Source of the DNA: an uncultured Prevotellaceae bacterium
GTDB lineage: Bacteria; Bacteroidota; Bacteroidia; Bacteroidales; Bacteroidaceae
Assembly: GCA_949295905.1 (NCBI GenBank)
Contig: CASFNA010000016.1
Location: forward strand, 1 to 64,000
DNA length: 64,000 bases
Direction: 5' to 3'
Position 1 is the first letter of the stretch; each line of letters opens with the position of its first letter. Below the pieces are notes generated by a model. The model searched no databases and was not told where the DNA came from. It saw nothing but the letters and a program-made list of their open reading frames with translations. Below are positions 10,254 to 19,036 of this stretch, one piece after another. The position numbers and the translations under genes were made by a program.

Positions 10254-10934
10254 TTATAATTTAGTTTCTTTCCCTCCTAATACGATAACTATTTCTCCCC
10301 GGGGAGGGGTTGCTGTGAAGTGGGCGATAACCTCTTCGAGCGTTCCTCGTACGCTTTCTTCGTGAACTTTCGAAATCTCCCGGCAAACGGAAACCGGCCG
10401 TTCTGCGCCAAATGTTTCGGCAAACTGGGTTAAGGTTTTCAGCAGGCGGAAAGGAGATTCGTAAAACACCATCGTACGTGTTTCTTCACGTAAAGCGTTC
10501 AGCCTTGTCATGCGTCCTTTCTTTTGGGGCAGGAAGCCTTCGAAGCAAAAACGTTCGTCCGGAAGTCCGGATGACACCAACGCCGGCACAAAAGCCGTGG
10601 CTCCCGGCAGGCACTGGACTTCAATGCCGTTTCTCACGCATTCACGCACGATGAGAAATCCCGGATCAGATATGCCCGGCGTGCCTGCATCCGAAATCAG
10701 TGCAACCGTTTCGCCTGCCTTGATGCGCTCTACCACGTTTTCCACCGTCTGGTGTTCGTTGAATTTGTGGTGCGATTGCATGGCATTTTTTATTTCGAAA
10801 TGTTTCAGCAAGATGCCGGAGGTGCGCGTATCTTCTGCCAGAATCAAATCTGCTTCTTTTAACACGCGGATAGCTCGCAGCGTCATGTCTTCTAAATTTC
10901 CTACCGGAGTAGGTACCACATACAGTATTCCCAT
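10254..10934 (-). CDS. rsmI: 16S rRNA (cytidine-1402-2'-O)-methyltransferase RsmI
   Basis: SAM-dependent methyltransferase that methylates the ribose of C1402 in 16S rRNA. At 226 residues it matches the short RsmI form of Bacteroidetes. Visible family motifs: P-T-P-V-G-N-L near residue 8, A-E-D-T-R-T-S-G near 35, and S-D-A-G-T-P-G-I-S-D-P-G near 80 (the SAM-binding loop of tetrapyrrole-methylase folds). It is followed by C-L-P-G-A-T-A and an F-Y-E-S-P-F-R segment. It is preceded by a TACCTTTG -7 box and followed by the coiled-coil lipoprotein gene. Confidence 0.93.
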   Translation of the reverse strand: MGILYVVPTPVGNLEDMTLRAIRVLKEADLILAEDTRTSGILLKHFEIKNAMQSHHKFNEHQTVENVVERIKAGETVALISDAGTPGISDPGFLIVRECVRNGIEVQCLPGATAFVPALVSSGLPDERFCFEGFLPQKKGRMTRLNALREETRTMVFYESPFRLLKTLTQFAETFGAERPVSVCREISKVHEESVRGTLEEVIAHFTATPPRGEIVIVLGGKETKL

Positions 10935-10959
10935 CTGCTTAAATAATTACTATAGAAAA

Positions 10960-10967
10960 CAAAGGTA
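10960..10967 (-). promoter_or_regulatory. -7 box for rsmI operon
   Basis: TACCTTTG on the minus strand, about 26 bp before the rsmI start, fits the Bacteroidetes -7 consensus TAnnTTTG. A clear -33 TTTG is not seen. Confidence 0.5.
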
Positions 10968-11087
10968 GAAAGTTTTTGCATCCGTGGATGTCATTTACTT
11001 AATATTTAACAGATGTTGTGTTTTCCCATCTCGGAGGGGTGCTTTAATTAAACTCTGAATGAGGCTGGAATGGCTTGAAAAACACCT

Positions 11088-11190
11088 GATCGGCAGGTGG
11101 AAAAATTCTACCCATAGGACGTGGCATTTCTATGGGAAGCGTTGGGTAACGCTACCGCTTGCGTATGGCAACGCTACCCGTAGCGTTTTA
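11088..11190 (+). repeat. Dispersed intergenic repeat, copy 2
   Basis: Shares ordered blocks with 4621-4721: GAAAAATTCTACC, TTCTATGGG, and GCTACCCGTAGCGTTTTA. It occupies much of the 440-bp gap between rsmI and dnaK and lies upstream of the dnaK promoter region. Confidence 0.6.
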
Positions 11191-11294
11191 CACTGCCAAC
11201 TTGAGCCTCAAAACCGCTTGTCCGACTGACAGGTTGTCAGCTAAAATGTCATACTTCGCCGAAAGAAATAAATGGCAGAGAGCCATTTGCTTTT

Positions 11295-11310
11295 TGGCAC
11301 GCCGTTTGTG
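11295..11310 (+). promoter_or_regulatory. Possible sigma-54-type promoter of dnaK
   Basis: TGGCAC, five bases, then TTGTG resembles the -24/-12 consensus of RpoN promoters (TGGCAC-N5-TTGCA) with one change in the core. It lies about 70 bp before the dnaK ATG. A short inverted repeat (GTAACG/CGTTAC, about 11322-11339) follows. No CIRCE element is present. Confidence 0.4.
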
Positions 11311-11379
11311 TAATAGAAAGCGTAACGTTTCGGCGTTACAGAATAAACTGATTTGAAAATAATAAAAATAGATACAATT

Positions 11380-13287
11380 ATGGGAAAGATTATTGGTATT
11401 GACTTAGGAACAACAAACTCATGTGTAGCAGTATTCGAAGGTAACGAACCGGTGGTAATAGCCAACAGCGAAGGCAAGCGTACCACTCCGTCAGTAGTAG
11501 CATTTGTTGACGGCGGCGAACGTAAGGTAGGCGACCCTGCCAAACGTCAGGCTATCACGAACCCGAAACGTACCGTTTATTCAATCAAACGTTTCATGGG
11601 TGAAACTTATGATCAGGTTCAGAAAGAAATCGCCCGTGTTCCTTACTCAGTAGTTAAGGGTGACAACAATACTCCGCGTGTCGACATCGACGGACGTTTG
11701 TATACACCGCAGGAAATTTCGGCTATGATTCTTCAGAAGATGAAGAAAACGGCTGAAGATTATTTGGGACAGGAAGTAACCGAAGCCGTTATTACCGTTC
11801 CGGCTTACTTCTCAGATTCTCAGCGTCAGGCAACTAAAGAAGCCGGTCAGATTGCAGGTCTGGATGTAAAACGTATCGTAAACGAACCGACTGCCGCAGC
11901 GTTGGCTTACGGTGTAGATAAGTCGAACAAAGACATGAAAGTCGCTGTATTCGACCTCGGTGGTGGTACATTCGATATCTCTATCTTGGAATTTGGCGGT
12001 GGCGTATTCGAAGTATTGTCAACCAACGGTGATACTCACCTCGGTGGTGATGACTTCGACCAAGTAATCATCGACTGGTTGGTACAAGAATTCAAGAACG
12101 ATGAAGGTGCTGATTTGACTGCCGATCCGATGGCAATGCAACGTTTGAAAGAAGCTGCTGAGAAGGCTAAAATCGAATTGTCTTCTTCTACTTCAACCGA
12201 AATCAACCTGCCGTACATCATGCCGGTAGGAGGAGTGCCTAAACACTTGGTTAAGACGTTGACCCGTGCTAAATTCGAACAGTTGGCTCACAGCTTGATT
12301 CAGGCTTGTCTCGAACCGTGTAAGAAAGCCATGAGCGATGCCGGACTGAACAATGCAGACATCGACGAAGTAATCCTTGTAGGTGGTTCTTCACGTATCC
12401 CGGCCGTTCAGAAACTGGTTGAAGACTTCTTCGGTAAAGTTCCGTCAAAGGGCGTTAACCCCGATGAAGTAGTAGCCGTAGGTGCAGCCGTTCAAGGTGC
12501 AGTATTGACCGATGAAATCAAAGGCGTGGTATTGCTGGATGTAACTCCGCTGTCAATGGGTATCGAAACAATGGGTGGCGTAATGACGAAGTTGATCGAC
12601 GCCAACACTACCATCCCGTGTAAGAAGAGCGAAGTATTCTCAACCGCAGCCGATAACCAGACCGAAGTAACCATCCACGTATTGCAAGGCGAACGTCCGA
12701 TGGCAGCTCAGAACAAGTCAATCGGTCAGTTCAACCTGACAGGTATTGCTCCGGCACGTCGTGGAGTACCTCAGATTGAAGTAACTTTCGATATTGATGC
12801 CAACGGTATCTTGAAAGTGTCTGCAAAAGATAAAGCAACCGGTAAGGAGCAAGCCATCCGTATCGAGGCTTCATCAGGTTTGAGCAAAGAAGAAATCGAA
12901 CGTATGAAAGCAGAAGCTACAGCCAATGCAGAAGCCGACAAGAAAGAGCGTGAAAAGGTAGATAAGCTGAATCAAGCCGACAGTTTGATTTTCTCAACTG
13001 AAAATCAGTTGAAAGACTTAGGCGATAAGATTCCTGCCGACAAGAAAGCTCCTATCGAAGCTGCTCTTCAGAAGTTGAAAGACGCTCACAAGGCGCAAGA
13101 CTTGGCAGGTATCGATGCTGCCAGTGCAGAACTTCAGACTGCATTCCAAGCCGCAAGTGCTGAGATGTATGCCCAGACAGGTAATGCTCAGGCAGGTCCT
13201 AATGCCGGACAAGCTAATAACAATGCCAGTCAGAACAGCAATAAGAATGATAATGTTCAGGATGCTGATTTTGAGGAAGTGAAATAA
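11380..13287 (+). CDS. dnaK: Molecular chaperone DnaK (Hsp70)
   Basis: ATP-driven Hsp70 chaperone of the cytoplasm, working with DnaJ and GrpE. I start at the ATG at 11380, giving 635 residues that begin [15 protein letters not shown]; an upstream in-frame ATG would add a non-homologous tail. The nucleotide-binding domain shows the phosphate loops I-D-L-G-T-T and F-D-L-G-G-G-T, plus V-G-G-S-S-R-I-P near residue 340. The substrate-binding domain has the [11 protein letters not shown] linker, and the protein ends in a Gln/Asn-rich tail with D-A-D-F-E-E-V-K. It stands alone, without dnaJ or grpE, as is usual in Bacteroidetes. A terminator follows. Confidence 0.97.
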   Translation: MGKIIGIDLGTTNSCVAVFEGNEPVVIANSEGKRTTPSVVAFVDGGERKVGDPAKRQAITNPKRTVYSIKRFMGETYDQVQKEIARVPYSVVKGDNNTPRVDIDGRLYTPQEISAMILQKMKKTAEDYLGQEVTEAVITVPAYFSDSQRQATKEAGQIAGLDVKRIVNEPTAAALAYGVDKSNKDMKVAVFDLGGGTFDISILEFGGGVFEVLSTNGDTHLGGDDFDQVIIDWLVQEFKNDEGADLTADPMAMQRLKEAAEKAKIELSSSTSTEINLPYIMPVGGVPKHLVKTLTRAKFEQLAHSLIQACLEPCKKAMSDAGLNNADIDEVILVGGSSRIPAVQKLVEDFFGKVPSKGVNPDEVVAVGAAVQGAVLTDEIKGVVLLDVTPLSMGIETMGGVMTKLIDANTTIPCKKSEVFSTAADNQTEVTIHVLQGERPMAAQNKSIGQFNLTGIAPARRGVPQIEVTFDIDANGILKVSAKDKATGKEQAIRIEASSGLSKEEIERMKAEATANAEADKKEREKVDKLNQADSLIFSTENQLKDLGDKIPADKKAPIEAALQKLKDAHKAQDLAGIDAASAELQTAFQAASAEMYAQTGNAQAGPNAGQANNNASQNSNKNDNVQDADFEEVK

Positions 13288-13323
13288 GTATCGGTAAACA
13301 ACGATAACTAACGATAGAAAAGT

Positions 13324-13360
13324 AGGGTGTAGCTCAATGAGTTACGCCCTATTTTGTTTT
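13324..13360 (+). terminator. dnaK terminator
   Basis: Stem AGGGTGTAGCTCA with TGAGTTACGCCCT (including G-T pairs), followed by ATTTTGTTTTT. This is the last chromosomal feature before the mobile element. Confidence 0.8.
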
Positions 13361-13405
13361 TAACATTTTCGGATTGATTTGCTTGTTTCTCGGATTTTTA
13401 TCGTA

Positions 13406-13418
13406 TATTTGTACCATA
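13406..13418 (+). repeat. Candidate attL core (13-bp direct repeat)
   Basis: TATTTGTACCATA, repeated at 37124-37136. It overlaps a TATATTTG -7 box that could drive the element's first gene at 13497. Confidence 0.4.
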
Positions 13419-13496
13419 TTTGTGCCGCGATAAAAAAGTAGGAAATCTGCGACAAAGTACAAATGAGTTGAATACAAACAAGTAAAAATCAGCATT

Positions 13497-14057
13497 ATGC
13501 CAGCAGCAAAGTTCGAGATAAAGCGCAAATGCCAAGTGTGCGGTCAGGAGTTTATTGCCAAGACCATAGAATCATGGTATTGTTCTAAACGCTGTTCTAA
13601 CATTGCCTATAAGCGCAGGAAAGACGAAGAGAAGCGAAACCAACGATTGGATGAAATCGTGAAAGCCATCCCGAAGCACCAAGATTATATCAAGGTGTCG
13701 GAAGCCTATGCCCTGTTCGGTATCAGCAAAGATACGCTGTATCGTCTGATACATAAAGGCACTATCTCACATATAAACCTTGGCACCAATCAAATTCGTG
13801 TGAGCAAAGAAGAACTGCTGAAACTCTATCCTCTGCGGAAGAAAGCTCTGACAAAAACAACGCCTGTTGCCAAGCTGTATAGTTTGGAGCCTAAGGACTG
13901 TTATACTATCGGTGAAATATCCAAGAAATTCCATTTAGAGGACAGTACGGTCTATCTACACATCCGCAAATTCTCTATCCCTACCCGGCAGATAGGAAAC
14001 TTCGTTTATGTCCCCAAGAAAGAAATTGATAACCTATATAAAGGAATGAAGCGATGA
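13497..14057 (+). CDS. Element DNA-binding protein with zinc ribbon and two excisionase-type helix-turn-helix domains
   Basis: A 186-residue protein. It opens with a four-cysteine zinc-ribbon-like segment (C-x2-C near residues 13-16, then W-Y-C-S-K-R-C near 28-33). Two excisionase-type winged HTH units follow, one around residues 63-105 (Y-I-K-V-S-E-A-Y-A-L-F-G-I-S-K-D-T-L-Y-R) and one around 130-180 (Y-T-I-G-E-I-S-K-K-F). It overlaps the integrase start by 4 bp, so the two are translated together. A role in controlling or directing integration and excision is likely but inferred. Confidence 0.75.
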   Translation: MPAAKFEIKRKCQVCGQEFIAKTIESWYCSKRCSNIAYKRRKDEEKRNQRLDEIVKAIPKHQDYIKVSEAYALFGISKDTLYRLIHKGTISHINLGTNQIRVSKEELLKLYPLRKKALTKTTPVAKLYSLEPKDCYTIGEISKKFHLEDSTVYLHIRKFSIPTRQIGNFVYVPKKEIDNLYKGMKR

Positions 14058-15310
14058 AGAAAGCGTTGGCCAATACACGAGTTTCGGTAAAACTCCGCAA
14101 GTCGGAATACCGCGAGGAATGGTATCTGTATGTGGAAGCCTATCCGGTTTTCCAAGCAGACAAATCCGCTCCCCAAAGAGTGCGTGAATATCTGAACCGT
14201 ACCATCACTACTCCCATTTGGGATAAATCGCGGAACGCCCGAACTGACAAGGACGGCAAGACCACTTATAAGCCTAAGCGTGATTTGAACGGTATCATTC
14301 AATGCAAATCACAGTTAGACCAAGAATCGTGTATCTATGCCGACAAAGTGAGGAGCCTGCGCCAAAAGGAATACGATAATGCCTCGCTTTATTCAGAAAC
14401 CGATGCGGAACAGGCAGAGCAGTTGGAGCGTTCACGTTGCAACTTCATTGAATACTTCAACCATGTGCAGCGGTTGCGTCACGCTCATAGCTCCGATTCC
14501 ATTATCATCAACTGGAAGCGCGTGCATGAACTATTGAAAATCTTTGCAAAAGGCGACACCATCCTTTTCTCGCAGATAGACTTGAAGCTGATAGAATCAT
14601 TCCGTATGTTCCTATTGAACGCGCCACAGGGAGGTGGAAAGAAAGGTGTCATTTCGCAAAATACAGCATCCACTTATTTTTCCATATTCAAGGCCGCATT
14701 AAAGCAGGCTTTTATTGACGGCTATCTGACGGTTGATATTGGGGCAAAGGTCAAGGGTATTCAAGGTCAAGAAAGCCGTAGGGAATACCTGACCATTGAA
14801 GAACTGAACCGTTTGGCTCAAACTCCATGCGACCCGCTATTGAAACGTGCCGCCCTCTTTTCAGCACTTACCGGGCTTCGTCATTGTGACATCCAAAAAT
14901 TGAAGTGGTCAGAGATAGAATTATTCAACGGTGGTTACCGCTTGAACTTCACCCAGCAAAAGACCAAAGGCGTTGAGTATATGCCCATATCCGAACAGGC
15001 ATTTCAATTATGTGGTGAAAGAAAAGACGGTGAACAATTAGTTTTTGCCGGACTGCCCGACCCTTCATGGATTAACCGTCCGATAAAGAAATGGGTTGCA
15101 GAAGCCGGAATAACGAAGCACATCACCTACCATTGCTTTAGGCACTCGTATGCAACCCTGCAACTCGCCGGAGGAACAGACATTTATACGGTCAGCAAAA
15201 TGCTTGGCCATACGAATGTCCGTACAACTCAAGTGTATGCAAAGGTTGTTGATGCTAAAAAGGAAGAGGCAACAAAGACTATTAAGTTGGATTTACCAAC
15301 GACAGAATGA
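14054..15310 (+). CDS. Tyrosine recombinase / integrase
   Basis: Site-specific recombinase that integrates and excises the element. It has 418 residues: an N-terminal arm-binding part, a SAM-like core-binding domain (about 125-230) and the catalytic domain (about 245-410). The catalytic residues can be read directly: Arg276 (T-G-L-R), His360 and Arg363 (H-C-F-R-H), His386 (L-G-H-T-N) and Tyr395 (T-Q-V-Y-A). Every element of the R-H-R-H-Y set is present, so the enzyme should be active. It overlaps the upstream DNA-binding protein gene and sits at the left end of the element, as in NBU-type and other Bacteroides elements. A modest terminator hairpin follows at 15343-15370. Confidence 0.93.
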   Translation: MKKALANTRVSVKLRKSEYREEWYLYVEAYPVFQADKSAPQRVREYLNRTITTPIWDKSRNARTDKDGKTTYKPKRDLNGIIQCKSQLDQESCIYADKVRSLRQKEYDNASLYSETDAEQAEQLERSRCNFIEYFNHVQRLRHAHSSDSIIINWKRVHELLKIFAKGDTILFSQIDLKLIESFRMFLLNAPQGGGKKGVISQNTASTYFSIFKAALKQAFIDGYLTVDIGAKVKGIQGQESRREYLTIEELNRLAQTPCDPLLKRAALFSALTGLRHCDIQKLKWSEIELFNGGYRLNFTQQKTKGVEYMPISEQAFQLCGERKDGEQLVFAGLPDPSWINRPIKKWVAEAGITKHITYHCFRHSYATLQLAGGTDIYTVSKMLGHTNVRTTQVYAKVVDAKKEEATKTIKLDLPTTE

Positions 15311-15342
15311 CCTTTATTTACACCTCCACTTATATTATACAT

Positions 15343-15370
15343 CATAAGCCATCTGCATCTTCATGTGGGT
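15343..15370 (+). terminator. Likely terminator after the integrase
   Basis: AAGCCATC pairs with GGTGGCTT around a 12-13-nt loop, followed by a T-rich stretch. The rest of 15311-15611 holds no gene that I can support. Confidence 0.5.
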
Positions 15371-15611
15371 GGCTTTCTGTTTCTGTGCATTTTTATCTTC
15401 ATAACCTTATGATTCGATGATGATTTCCTTATGTCGAGAGGCATAAGCGGAAAAATCTAATAATGGAATTTATCATTATATCCACTGAGAATCAGCGCAT
15501 ATCGTTTATGACTCTTGTGACTTGCTGATGTTTCTTTATGTGATATTTGTCACCCATAAATCAGTATTGGGATTTGCCGTTACTTTGCGGCAGAAATCAA
15601 CTGATAACGAT

Positions 15612-15971
15612 ATGGAAGACAAGAACATTACATTTGAAGATTTGCCCAAAGCAATGTCATGGATGATGGACAAGCTCAATAAACTTGATTCCAAGATTGA
15701 CGGTCTGAACAACATCCCACAAGTACGGCCTGCCGACCAATGGATGAACCTTAAAGAACTGTGCGAATACTTGCCCAGCCATCCGGCGGAGCAGACCGTT
15801 TACGGATGGACGAGTTGCCACCAAATACCATTTCACAAAAGAGGCAAGCGCATCATGTTCCTTAAATCAGAGATTGACGCATGGCTTCATGACGGTAAGC
15901 GGAAATCACAAAAGGAACTGGCGGAAGAAGCCGCCCAATTCATCAATGCCAAACGAAACAGACCGTTCTAA
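15612..15971 (+). CDS. Excisionase-like helix-turn-helix protein
   Basis: A 119-residue protein. I start at the ATG at 15612 (M-E-D-K-N-I-T-F) because the frame upstream gives no plausible N-terminus. A short coiled coil (about 18-35) precedes a HTH_17-type domain (W-M-N-L-K-E-L-C-E-Y-L-P ... F-H-K-R-G-K-R-I-M-F-L-K-S-E-I-D-A-W-L), the fold of many excision and regulatory proteins in Bacteroides elements. Its stop overlaps the start of the DUF3987 gene by one base (TAATG), so the two are coupled. Confidence 0.8.
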   Translation: MEDKNITFEDLPKAMSWMMDKLNKLDSKIDGLNNIPQVRPADQWMNLKELCEYLPSHPAEQTVYGWTSCHQIPFHKRGKRIMFLKSEIDAWLHDGKRKSQKELAEEAAQFINAKRNRPF

Positions 15972-17347
15972 TGGATTCACTTGACTTGTGCAACAGCATC
16001 AGAATGGAGTTCGAGGGTGTCATAGAGAACAAGATACCTTTGGATGTATTTCCTGCCAAGTTGCAGGACATGATTCTGGCATTGTCACGGCAAGAGAACT
16101 ATTCCATTGAGTACATGATGGCATCCCTTATTGCGGCAACATCAACGGCTATCGGCAATGCGGTCAACATCCGTATCCGTGGCGGTTGGGTTAGTAGCCC
16201 TATCCTATACATGATATTGGTCGGACGGCCAGGCATGGGTAAAACTCCTCCGCTTGACTTTGCTTTCCGCCCCATTCGTAAACGTGATGCTAAAGTCATT
16301 AAGCAATTCAAGATAAATATGGAAAACTACAATTCCATACTGGAAAGTCAGAAGGGTAAGAAAGATGAAAGACCGTCATTGCCTCCCAAGCCGATTTTGA
16401 AGCGGACAATCATTTCGGACTTCACCCCTGAAGCTCTTATTCGTGCGCTTAACGACAATCCAAGAGGGGTAACCGTGTATGTGGATGAAATAATGGGAAT
16501 GTTCAATGCCGTGAATCAATACAGTAAAGGGCAACTGATAGAACAACTTTTGACAGCTTTTAGCGGTAAGCCTCTTGATGTGTCAAGGTGCAGTATGCCG
16601 ATACCCATCCATATTGAGCGGCCTTTTATAAATATAGTCGGCACGATGCAGACAACTCGTGTGCATGAACTGGTCGATAAAGGGTACAAGGACAATGGAC
16701 TGTTGGATAGGATAATCTTCGTTTATCCCTCATCACAGGAAATATCAGATTGGCAGATTGACGAAGATTCCACATCCTCATCGTTTGAGAAATATTCTGC
16801 CTTGTGGGAGGATGTAATCAACCGTATTTGCGAGATTTGTTTCATAACAGATGAGAACAACGACTACGCTTTACAGAACGTACTGAATTTTTCTCCAGAG
16901 GCTGGTGCCTATTTCACCGACTGGCGCAATAACCTAATCCACAAAGTAAATCGAATCAAGGATGACGGTGTGGTTGACAGCCGGGTAATGAAAATCCCCA
17001 TGATTGCAGCACGGTTGGCTTTGGTCTTTCAGATACTCCGATGGGCTTGTGGCGAAGTACACAAGGATTTCGTGGATATAGATTCCATCAAGTCGGCCAT
17101 CAGGCTAAGTTCTTATTTTGAAGACTGTTATTCAAACATACAAAAATTCATGTTGATGGAGAGTATAGAACCGCAAAAGAAAGAATTGCTTGACAATGTA
17201 CCTGTCGTGTTTTCTACCGCCGAGGCCATTCAAGCCGGAAAAGAAGTTGGCCTTTCCGAAAGGTCTGTAATGTATATGTTGGTTAATCTTACAACAAGTA
17301 AGGTCATCAAGAAAATCAAGAGGGGAGAATATGAGAAACTGCAATAA
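15971..17347 (+). CDS. DUF3987-family P-loop ATPase of the element
   Basis: A 458-residue protein of the DUF3987 type, common in Bacteroides mobile elements beside primase-like genes. A Walker A motif G-R-P-G-M-G-K-T is visible near residue 85, and a Walker B-like V-Y-V-D-E-I-M near 168. The C-terminal 60 residues look like a winged helix (A-G-K-E-V-G-L-S-E-R-S-V-M-Y-M-L). The likely job is replication of the excised form, as a helicase-like or primase-associated ATPase, by analogy with its neighbours. It is translationally coupled to the upstream HTH gene and followed by a repeat-rich gap before the TOPRIM gene. Confidence 0.8.
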   Translation: MDSLDLCNSIRMEFEGVIENKIPLDVFPAKLQDMILALSRQENYSIEYMMASLIAATSTAIGNAVNIRIRGGWVSSPILYMILVGRPGMGKTPPLDFAFRPIRKRDAKVIKQFKINMENYNSILESQKGKKDERPSLPPKPILKRTIISDFTPEALIRALNDNPRGVTVYVDEIMGMFNAVNQYSKGQLIEQLLTAFSGKPLDVSRCSMPIPIHIERPFINIVGTMQTTRVHELVDKGYKDNGLLDRIIFVYPSSQEISDWQIDEDSTSSSFEKYSALWEDVINRICEICFITDENNDYALQNVLNFSPEAGAYFTDWRNNLIHKVNRIKDDGVVDSRVMKIPMIAARLALVFQILRWACGEVHKDFVDIDSIKSAIRLSSYFEDCYSNIQKFMLMESIEPQKKELLDNVPVVFSTAEAIQAGKEVGLSERSVMYMLVNLTTSKVIKKIKRGEYEKLQ

Positions 17348-17361
17348 GCTATACCATTTGC

Positions 17362-17447
17362 ACCTTGCAGTATTTGCAGTTTGCAGTTCCGAATACATTG
17401 GTAATCTGCAAAACTGCAACAACTGCAAACTGCACGAGCTGCATTTA
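17362..17447 (+). repeat. TGCAG/CTGCA iteron-like inverted repeats
   Basis: TGCAGTTTGCAGTT (17375-17388) faces a perfect complement at 17421-17434. Additional TGCAG and CTGCA units on either side give about eight related hexamers in 85 bp. It lies between the two replication-type genes and is a candidate origin or regulatory hairpin. It ends just before the GGAG ribosome-binding site of the next gene. Confidence 0.5.
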
Positions 17448-17461
17448 TAAAAGGAGAAACT

Positions 17462-18469
17462 ATGACTGAATACCGATTTACGCTCCAAAAATACAAGCGA
17501 GGCTCTAAGCTGACCTGCCCTAAGTGCGGAAGGAAACAATGTTTTGTCAAGTATATTGATATCGAAGGACAGATTGCGTTTCCTGATTATGTAGGTAGGT
17601 GCGACCATGAACATTCGTGCCAATACCATTATAAACCATCGGATTATTTCAAAGATAATCCCGTTGCATTGGAAGATAGGAAGTCGTGGAAGTCACAAAC
17701 AAAAATTATGCAACCCAAGCCAACAGATTACATAGACCGTGATATTATGCACCGCTCACTTGCCAATTATGAACGGAATCCGTTGTACATTTTTCTTTCT
17801 GGTGTATTTGGTGAGAAAGAAACATCCCGGCTGTTCAAATTATACTGTGTCGGGACATCTAAGAAATGGGGAGGCTCCACGGTGTTCTGGCAGATTGACC
17901 GACAAGGAAGAGTGCGAGCAGGAAAGATTATGTTATATAATCTGGTGACGGGACATCGGGTAAAAGAACCGAGAAGTTATGTGAGTTGGGTGCATACGGA
18001 ATTAGGGCTTGCTCACTTCAATATGAAGCAATGCTTGTTTGGCGAACATCTGTTGGCCGATTTCCCGGCAAAAGCTGTAGCCATTGTGGAGAGTGAGAAA
18101 TCTGCTTTAGTGGCCAGCCACTTCATGCCTGACTTTGTTTGGTTGGCGACCGGAGGAATACACGGCTGTTTCAAGGCTGACACCGTTGCCGTGTTGAAGA
18201 ACCGTGCCGTTATACTTTGTCCTGATTTGGGAGCAAAGAAGGTTTGGCAGGAGAAAGCATTGTCGCTTTCTTCCGTTTGCTCAAAAGTGGTTTTCAGTGA
18301 AAAACTGGAGCAGTGTGCTACAGACGAACAGAGGGAAAAGGGATTGGACATAGCTGACTTTCTGTTGATGACAGACACACCCATGATGACGCTCCAAAAG
18401 ATGATAAAGCGATGTCCGAGTTTACAAATGCTCATTGACCAATTTCAGTTAGAGTTAGTAGAACAATAA
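17462..18469 (+). CDS. TOPRIM primase-like protein (DUF6371 type)
   Basis: A 335-residue protein with an N-terminal zinc finger resembling the CHC2 fingers of primases (C-P-K-C-G-R-K-Q-C near residues 19-27, and C-D-H-E-H-S-C near 50). A TOPRIM-like domain begins around residue 195 (A-I-V-E-S-E-K-S-A-L), with a following L-C-P-D-L-G-A segment as acidic motif. This matches the DUF6371 proteins of Bacteroides mobilizable elements. Likely role: priming or nicking-related step in element replication; the biochemistry is inferred. An AAGGAG ribosome-binding site precedes the ATG, which is unusual for this phylum and supports the start. Confidence 0.8.
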   Translation: MTEYRFTLQKYKRGSKLTCPKCGRKQCFVKYIDIEGQIAFPDYVGRCDHEHSCQYHYKPSDYFKDNPVALEDRKSWKSQTKIMQPKPTDYIDRDIMHRSLANYERNPLYIFLSGVFGEKETSRLFKLYCVGTSKKWGGSTVFWQIDRQGRVRAGKIMLYNLVTGHRVKEPRSYVSWVHTELGLAHFNMKQCLFGEHLLADFPAKAVAIVESEKSALVASHFMPDFVWLATGGIHGCFKADTVAVLKNRAVILCPDLGAKKVWQEKALSLSSVCSKVVFSEKLEQCATDEQREKGLDIADFLLMTDTPMMTLQKMIKRCPSLQMLIDQFQLELVEQ

Positions 18470-18475
18470 TCAGAT

Positions 18476-19036
18476 ATGAAGATGAAGAAAGACGTTTATT
18501 ATTGCATAGTACTTTCCGACAGCCAGCTTGATTTTCTGGCAGGAAGTAAGTACGGTATCGACCGCATGAAAGTATTGAAATGCCTCATTGACGCTGCGTC
18601 CATCAAGGAAACGAAGTACGAAAAGAAAGGCTTTGCCATTACCCTGCATATCGGGCAAGCCGCCCTTTCGGAAGTGGAATTGGCCACCCGTTTAGGCTAT
18701 GACAAGAAGACCGTTTCAAGGTTGCTTGACAAAATGGCCGAGTTGGGGATTGTCATATCTGAGCAGACCAACCGCACAAGCATACACACTGTGCATTGTG
18801 TGTCGGCATGGTATGCGGACAATCAAAAGATACTCAATCCGCATTATGTGAGCGTGAAAGAGCGGCACCACTATGTCAAAGAGACTGGCGATAATGGTAT
18901 AGATAAAGATGGTATCGCTGCCGATGTGTCAAAAGATGAAATTGGAAAGTCGGTCACCTCTGCCTGTTGCAACAGTGGACTGCCGTCTCTATCCCTTATT
19001 TCGGACAATAATGTTCATGACGGAGACGGAGTGTAA
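18476..19036 (+). CDS. Winged-helix regulator of the element
   Basis: A 186-residue protein. Residues about 15-100 form a helix-rich winged-helix domain (S-E-V-E-L-A-T-R-L-G-Y-D-K-K-T-V-S-R-L-L-D-K-M), seen in helix-turn-helix proteins of Bacteroides mobile elements. The C-terminal 60 residues are low in predicted order. It starts 7 bp after the TOPRIM gene, so it is probably in the same transcript. It may control replication or mobilization genes; no direct evidence. A second ATG two codons downstream (18482) could also be used. Confidence 0.7.
   Translation: MKMKKDVYYCIVLSDSQLDFLAGSKYGIDRMKVLKCLIDAASIKETKYEKKGFAITLHIGQAALSEVELATRLGYDKKTVSRLLDKMAELGIVISEQTNRTSIHTVHCVSAWYADNQKILNPHYVSVKERHHYVKETGDNGIDKDGIAADVSKDEIGKSVTSACCNSGLPSLSLISDNNVHDGDGV

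Noticed and set aside
11322-11339. Palindrome before dnaK as a CIRCE element
   Set aside because: Arms are only GTAACG/CGTTAC; the CIRCE core (TTAGCACTC-N9-GAGTGCTAA) is absent.
14054-15310. The integrase as the recombinase of the susC shufflon
   Set aside because: It is adjacent to excision and mobilization genes at the end of the element and closer in type to element integrases; shufflon heads lie outside the element.
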